Source of the DNA: Parvimonas sp015257355 | Lineage (GTDB): Bacteria; Bacillota; Clostridia; Tissierellales; Peptoniphilaceae | Assembly (NCBI RefSeq): GCF_050262165.1 | Contig: NZ_CP189844.1 | DNA: 64,000 nucleotides | Direction: 5' to 3' (one strand) | Shown: positions 60,485 to 64,000 of the stretch, in pieces | How positions within the stretch are numbered: the stretch's first letter is position 1 | Layout: every line of letters starts with the position of its first letter | The notes under the pieces: model-generated | What the model saw: the letters and a program-made list of their open reading frames with translations, nothing else | What the model was told of the DNA's origin: nothing | Databases searched by the model: none | Made by a program: the position numbers and the translations under genes

Positions 60485-62578
60485 TTATCTCATAGTTAAT
60501 TTTACCTTTTGTTTTTCAAGGTCAATTTCTAATATTTTAACCTTAACTATATCTCCAACTTTTAATACTTCTGAAGGATGTTTAATATACTTATTTGAAA
60601 TTTGTGAGATATGAACAAGTCCATCATTTTTAATTCCAATATCTATAAAAGCTCCAAAGTCAACTACATTTCTTACCGTTCCCTTTAATTCCATTCCTAT
60701 TTCCAAATCTTCAATTGAAAGCACATCAGATCTTAAAATAGGTTTTGGCATATCTTCTCTTATATCACGGCCTGGTCTTTTTAATTCCTCAATAATATCT
60801 TTTAAAGTTAATTCCCCTACTCCTAATTCTTTTGAAAGTTTCGAAACATTTAACTTATCTAAATCTTGTCCATATAATTTTTCCGCTATTTCATAGCTCT
60901 CAGGGTGAACAGCGGTATTATCAAGAGGATTTTCACCATTCCTAATTCTTAAAAATCCTGCTGATTGAGTATATGCTTTTGGTCCAATTCCCTTTACTTT
61001 CTTAATTTCATCCCTATTTTTAAAAGCACCTTTTTCATCACGATATGAAACTAGATTTTTTGCCATAGTTTTTGTCATACCTGAAACGTATGATAAAAGA
61101 GAGAATGAAGCAGTATTAACATCAACTCCAACTTTATTTACACAATCTTCTATTACATCAGATAATGTTTCTGTTAATTGTTTTTGATTTACATCATGTT
61201 GATATTGTCCTATACCAATATGTTTTGGTTCAATTTTTACAAGTTCTGCCATAGGGTCTTGAATACGTCTAGCTATTGAAATTGCTCCTCTAACAGTAAC
61301 ATCTAAATCTGGAAATTCTTCTTGGCCAAGCTTTGAAGCTGAGTAAATAGAAGCTCCAGCTTCATTTACAATTGAATAGAATAAATCTTCTTTTTTTAAC
61401 TCGTTTATAAGTTCTACAACTACTTTTTCAGTTTCACGACTTGCTGTTCCATTTCCTATTGCAATTAAACTAACATCATATTTTTTAATAAGTTTTGCTA
61501 AAATATCCTTACTTTCTTTAATCTTTTCTTGTGGTTTTGTAGGATAAATATTCACATGATCTAAAACAGATCCTGTCTTAGAAATTACAGCTACCTTACA
61601 ACCCGTTCTATATCCTGGGTCTATTCCTAAAACAACTCTATCAAGAATTGGAGACTGCATAATATATGGTTTTAAATTCTTACCAAAAACTTCTATTGAT
61701 TGAGTATCTGCCTTTTCTTTTAAATCAGCTCTAATCTCTGTTTCAATTTGAGGGAATAACAATCTATTATAACCATCAACAACAGCTTCTTTTAAAAATT
61801 TATAACAGAAATTGCTTTTATCCATACATAATGAGAATAAAATATCATCAATATTTTTTTCATCACTTAATTTAACAGAAACTTTTAAAGCTTTTTCCTT
61901 TTCTCCTCTATTAATAGCAAGAATTCTATGAGCTGGTAATTTTGAAATTTTTTCAGAAAATTCATAATACATATCATAAACATTATTTTCTTCTTTTCCT
62001 TTTTCAGAAACTAAAACTCCGTTTTTATTAGCATCATTTCTCAAAATATCTCTAAAATCTTTATCTTCAGACACCATTTCAGCAATAATATCTAAAGCTC
62101 CTGCCATAGCATCTTCAATAGTTAAAACTTCTTTTTCTTCATCAATAAATTCAGAAACTTTTTGTTCAAAATTACCTTCATTAAGTTTTCTATCTAAAAT
62201 TAAATCAGCAAGTGGTTTAAGACCTTTTTCCTTCGCTATTGTAGCTCTAGTTCTCTTCTTTGGTCTAAATGGAAGATAAATATCTTCAACCTTAGAAAGT
62301 GTTTCAGCATTTATGATTTCTTTTCTTAATTCTTCTGTTAACTCGCCAAGCTCATCAATTAATCTTATAACATCTTCTTTTCTTTGTTCTAAGTTTCTTA
62401 AATATTGTAATTTTTGTTCTAAATTTCTAAGTATTTCATCATCTAAATTTCCTGTAACTTCTTTTCTATATCTAGCGATAAAAGGAATTGTATTACCTTC
62501 ATCAATAAGTTTTACAGTATTTTCAACCTGTCCTACTTTGATATTTAACTCTTTTGCAATTTGTTCAAAAATATTCAT
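60485..62578 (-). CDS. tex: Tex-family RNA-binding transcription accessory protein
   Basis: 697 residues. Domain order is Tex N-terminal helical (GNTIPFIARYRKEVTGNLDDE), YqgF-like RNase H fold (VVLGIDPGYRTGCKVAVI, ~320), helix-hairpin-helix (VKGIGPKAYTQSAGFLRI) and a C-terminal S1 domain (GMELKGTVRNVVDFGAFIDIGI). Tex binds nucleic acid and RNA polymerase and acts in transcription-linked processes. The ribosome binding site is AAAGGGG, 4 bases ahead of the ATG. Confidence 0.95.
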   Translation of the reverse strand: MNIFEQIAKELNIKVGQVENTVKLIDEGNTIPFIARYRKEVTGNLDDEILRNLEQKLQYLRNLEQRKEDVIRLIDELGELTEELRKEIINAETLSKVEDIYLPFRPKKRTRATIAKEKGLKPLADLILDRKLNEGNFEQKVSEFIDEEKEVLTIEDAMAGALDIIAEMVSEDKDFRDILRNDANKNGVLVSEKGKEENNVYDMYYEFSEKISKLPAHRILAINRGEKEKALKVSVKLSDEKNIDDILFSLCMDKSNFCYKFLKEAVVDGYNRLLFPQIETEIRADLKEKADTQSIEVFGKNLKPYIMQSPILDRVVLGIDPGYRTGCKVAVISKTGSVLDHVNIYPTKPQEKIKESKDILAKLIKKYDVSLIAIGNGTASRETEKVVVELINELKKEDLFYSIVNEAGASIYSASKLGQEEFPDLDVTVRGAISIARRIQDPMAELVKIEPKHIGIGQYQHDVNQKQLTETLSDVIEDCVNKVGVDVNTASFSLLSYVSGMTKTMAKNLVSYRDEKGAFKNRDEIKKVKGIGPKAYTQSAGFLRIRNGENPLDNTAVHPESYEIAEKLYGQDLDKLNVSKLSKELGVGELTLKDIIEELKRPGRDIREDMPKPILRSDVLSIEDLEIGMELKGTVRNVVDFGAFIDIGIKNDGLVHISQISNKYIKHPSEVLKVGDIVKVKILEIDLEKQKVKLTMR

Positions 62579-62600
62579 TCTTACCCCTTTAAATAAAAAA

Positions 62601-62616
62601 GGGAGCTTACGCTCCC
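62601..62616 (-). terminator. Terminator between lpdA and tex
   Basis: GGGAGC-GTAA-GCTCCC hairpin followed by TTTTTT on the minus strand, just ahead of tex. tex may depend on read-through or a promoter I cannot identify. Confidence 0.85.
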
Positions 62617-62635
62617 TAAAATTCTAACAAAATAA

Positions 62636-64000
62636 TTATTTTGCAGGTGCACTATGGATTGATTTTCCTTCTAATTGGTGAATAGCTTCCATAAATGCTT
62701 CTGATAGAGTTGGGTGAGCGTGAATCATCTTTCCTATTGATTCAACTCCCATATCATTTGCCATTGCAACTGTTCCTTCATGAATTAAGTCATTTGCATG
62801 AGGTCCAATAATATGGATACCTAAAATTTTCTTTAAGTCTTCAGTTGCGATAACTTTTACAAATCCATCAGCTTCTCCTAATGAAACAGCTTTACCATTT
62901 CCACTGAACATAAATTTGCTCTTAACATATGGAATATTTTGAGCAATAACTTCTTCTTCAGTTAAACCAACTTGAGCAACTTCAGGTAAAGTAAATGTAC
63001 AAGCAGGAACGATGTCTAAATTAATTTCAGGATGTTCTCCCATTAATTTTTCAACAACATGGATTGCTTGAGCACTTGCAACGTGAGCAAGTTGAACATT
63101 TCCATAAACAACGTCACCAATTGCATAAATATGGTCAACATTTGTTTTAAATCCTTTATCAGTAACTACAGCTCCTCTTTCAGTAACAACACCAGCTTTT
63201 TCAATTTCTAATCCATCAATATTAGCTTTTCTTCCTGTTGCTAAAAGAACCATTGTACCTTCTGCTTCTTCAACTTTATCTTTATCAACTCTCTTAGCTG
63301 AAACTTTTAATTTCCCGTTTTCTTGTGTAATTTCACTAGCACGAACTTTGTTTATAATCTTAATTCCTGCTTTTTTGAAAATACTTGGTATTCTTTTTTG
63401 AATTTCTCCATCAGTAGCTGGTAAAACACCATTTGTAATAACAGTTACTTGAGATCCAAATTGAGCATAGATACTAGCAAATTCCATACCTATAACTCCA
63501 CCACCAACAACTATAAGTTCTTGTGGAATTTCTTTTAAATCTAAGAATTCATCACTTGTAATTACATTTGGTAAATCAGTTCCAGCAATTGGTGGAACGC
63601 TTGGTTTAGAACCAGTAGCAATAATTATGTAGTCAGCTGTAACATCTTTTTCTGAACCATCATTTAATTTAACATGAATTGTATGTGGATCAACAAAAGA
63701 ACCAAAACCTTTTAGGTATTCAATATTTGGATAAGAACCAATTAAAAATTCTACCCCACCTACGATTTTTTCAACAACTTCGCATTTTCTTTCATTAAGT
63801 CTTATTGGATCAATTTTACATTCGTCCATAAGTAAACCGAATTCTGCTTTTCTATGGATGTTTTCCATAATTTCAGCATTTTTCCAAAGTGTTTTTGTTG
63901 GGATACATCCTCTGTTTAAACAAGTACCACCTGGTCTATCTGCCTCAATAAGTACAACTTCTGCTCCCATTTGTGCAGCTCTGATTGCAGCCTCATATCC
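62636..64000 (-). CDS. lpdA: Dihydrolipoyl dehydrogenase, N-terminus cut by window edge
   Basis: At least 454 residues; the frame is open to the end of the window (GYEAAIRAAQMGAEVV), so the true start is outside. The redox disulfide is in GGTCLNRGCIPTKT. The NAD-binding motif is VGGGVIGMEFASIYAQFG, and YAIGDVVYGNVQLAHVASAQ and the C-terminal catalytic HAHPTLSEAFMEAIH are intact. E3 of lipoyl-dependent complexes; with gcvH in the window it may serve glycine cleavage. No lipoyl domain is visible in the part present. Confidence 0.95.
   Translation of the reverse strand, partial: GYEAAIRAAQMGAEVVLIEADRPGGTCLNRGCIPTKTLWKNAEIMENIHRKAEFGLLMDECKIDPIRLNERKCEVVEKIVGGVEFLIGSYPNIEYLKGFGSFVDPHTIHVKLNDGSEKDVTADYIIIATGSKPSVPPIAGTDLPNVITSDEFLDLKEIPQELIVVGGGVIGMEFASIYAQFGSQVTVITNGVLPATDGEIQKRIPSIFKKAGIKIINKVRASEITQENGKLKVSAKRVDKDKVEEAEGTMVLLATGRKANIDGLEIEKAGVVTERGAVVTDKGFKTNVDHIYAIGDVVYGNVQLAHVASAQAIHVVEKLMGEHPEINLDIVPACTFTLPEVAQVGLTEEEVIAQNIPYVKSKFMFSGNGKAVSLGEADGFVKVIATEDLKKILGIHIIGPHANDLIHEGTVAMANDMGVESIGKMIHAHPTLSEAFMEAIHQLEGKSIHSAPAK

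Noticed and set aside
1..64000. CRISPR arrays, tRNA/rRNA genes, transposases, integrases, phage or known defence genes
   Set aside because: Looked for on both strands and not found; the repeats present are single-copy intergenic elements, not spaced arrays.

Overview
The window is about 64 kb of very AT-rich chromosomal DNA from a low-GC Gram-positive anaerobe. I would place it in the Tissierellia/Peptoniphilaceae, close to Parvimonas, but this is inference, not a database match. The reasons are strong AGGAGG ribosome binding sites and consensus sigma-A promoters on nearly every unit, Firmicute T-box, L21 and L20-type leaders, a UGA-containing (selenocysteine) methyltransferase, a stand-alone GcvH, and cell-wall repeat proteins of clostridial type. 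Both ends cut through genes: a class B penicillin-binding protein at the left and dihydrolipoyl dehydrogenase at the right. I see no tRNA or rRNA gene, no CRISPR array, no transposase and no phage gene.

Layout, mostly on the minus strand. 1-3.1 kb: start of the dcw cluster (mraZ-rsmH-ftsL-like-PBP) under a MraZ-type operator. 3.2-6.1 kb: nadE-yebC-DUF1461-lgt. 6.3-8.4 kb: a UMF1-like MFS gene coupled to a LicD-type gene. 8.7-11.8 kb: a secreted 3D-domain protein, an EamA transporter and gcvH. 12.3-13.8 kb: guaB (plus). 13.9-17.7 kb: DUF436, MATE, galE and ribF. 17.8-22.2 kb: a heterodimeric ABC exporter pair with an Mrp-type ATPase. 22.3-23.2 kb: a choloylglycine-hydrolase-type enzyme (plus). 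23.2-25.3 kb: a DUF4230 gene with an (AT)10 tract inside its promoter, whiA and a Nudix gene. 25.4-26.5 kb: ychF (plus). 26.6-30.1 kb: a FecBCD-type uptake system with a methyltransferase inserted in the operon. 30.3-32.7 kb: two paralogous 66-residue membrane proteins, a 145-residue membrane protein and a VanY-like protein, arranged around a ~185-bp duplication.

32.7-37.3 kb: rpmF, ackA, plsY-der and rplU-prp-rpmA. 37.7-40.6 kb: a class A PBP with a 26-Asn run (plus). 40.7-43.9 kb: glmM-degV-mnmA. 44.1-46.5 kb: a selenocysteine ArsM-like gene and an MFS gene, divergent from a DUF1858 gene. 46.6-49.9 kb: glyS-grx-pepD behind a T-box. 49.9-52.4 kb: an 821-residue repeat protein with a YkuD L,D-transpeptidase domain. 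52.6-57.0 kb: yitT, an unassigned protein, a TrmH-type methylase and a Ktr/Trk potassium system. 57.1-58.3 kb: infC-rpmI-rplT with its leader. 58.3-60.1 kb: a TDT transporter and DUF169. 60.5-64 kb: tex and lpdA.

The strongest points for follow-up are: the in-frame UGA with a SECIS-like hairpin replacing the C-terminal active Cys of ArsM; the dinucleotide tract forming the -35/-10 spacer upstream of DUF4230 (candidate phase-variable promoter); a 79-residue tandem duplication inside the class B PBP; a family of ~70-bp double-hairpin intergenic repeats; and a leftover copy of the vanY 3' end beside an unassigned membrane gene.
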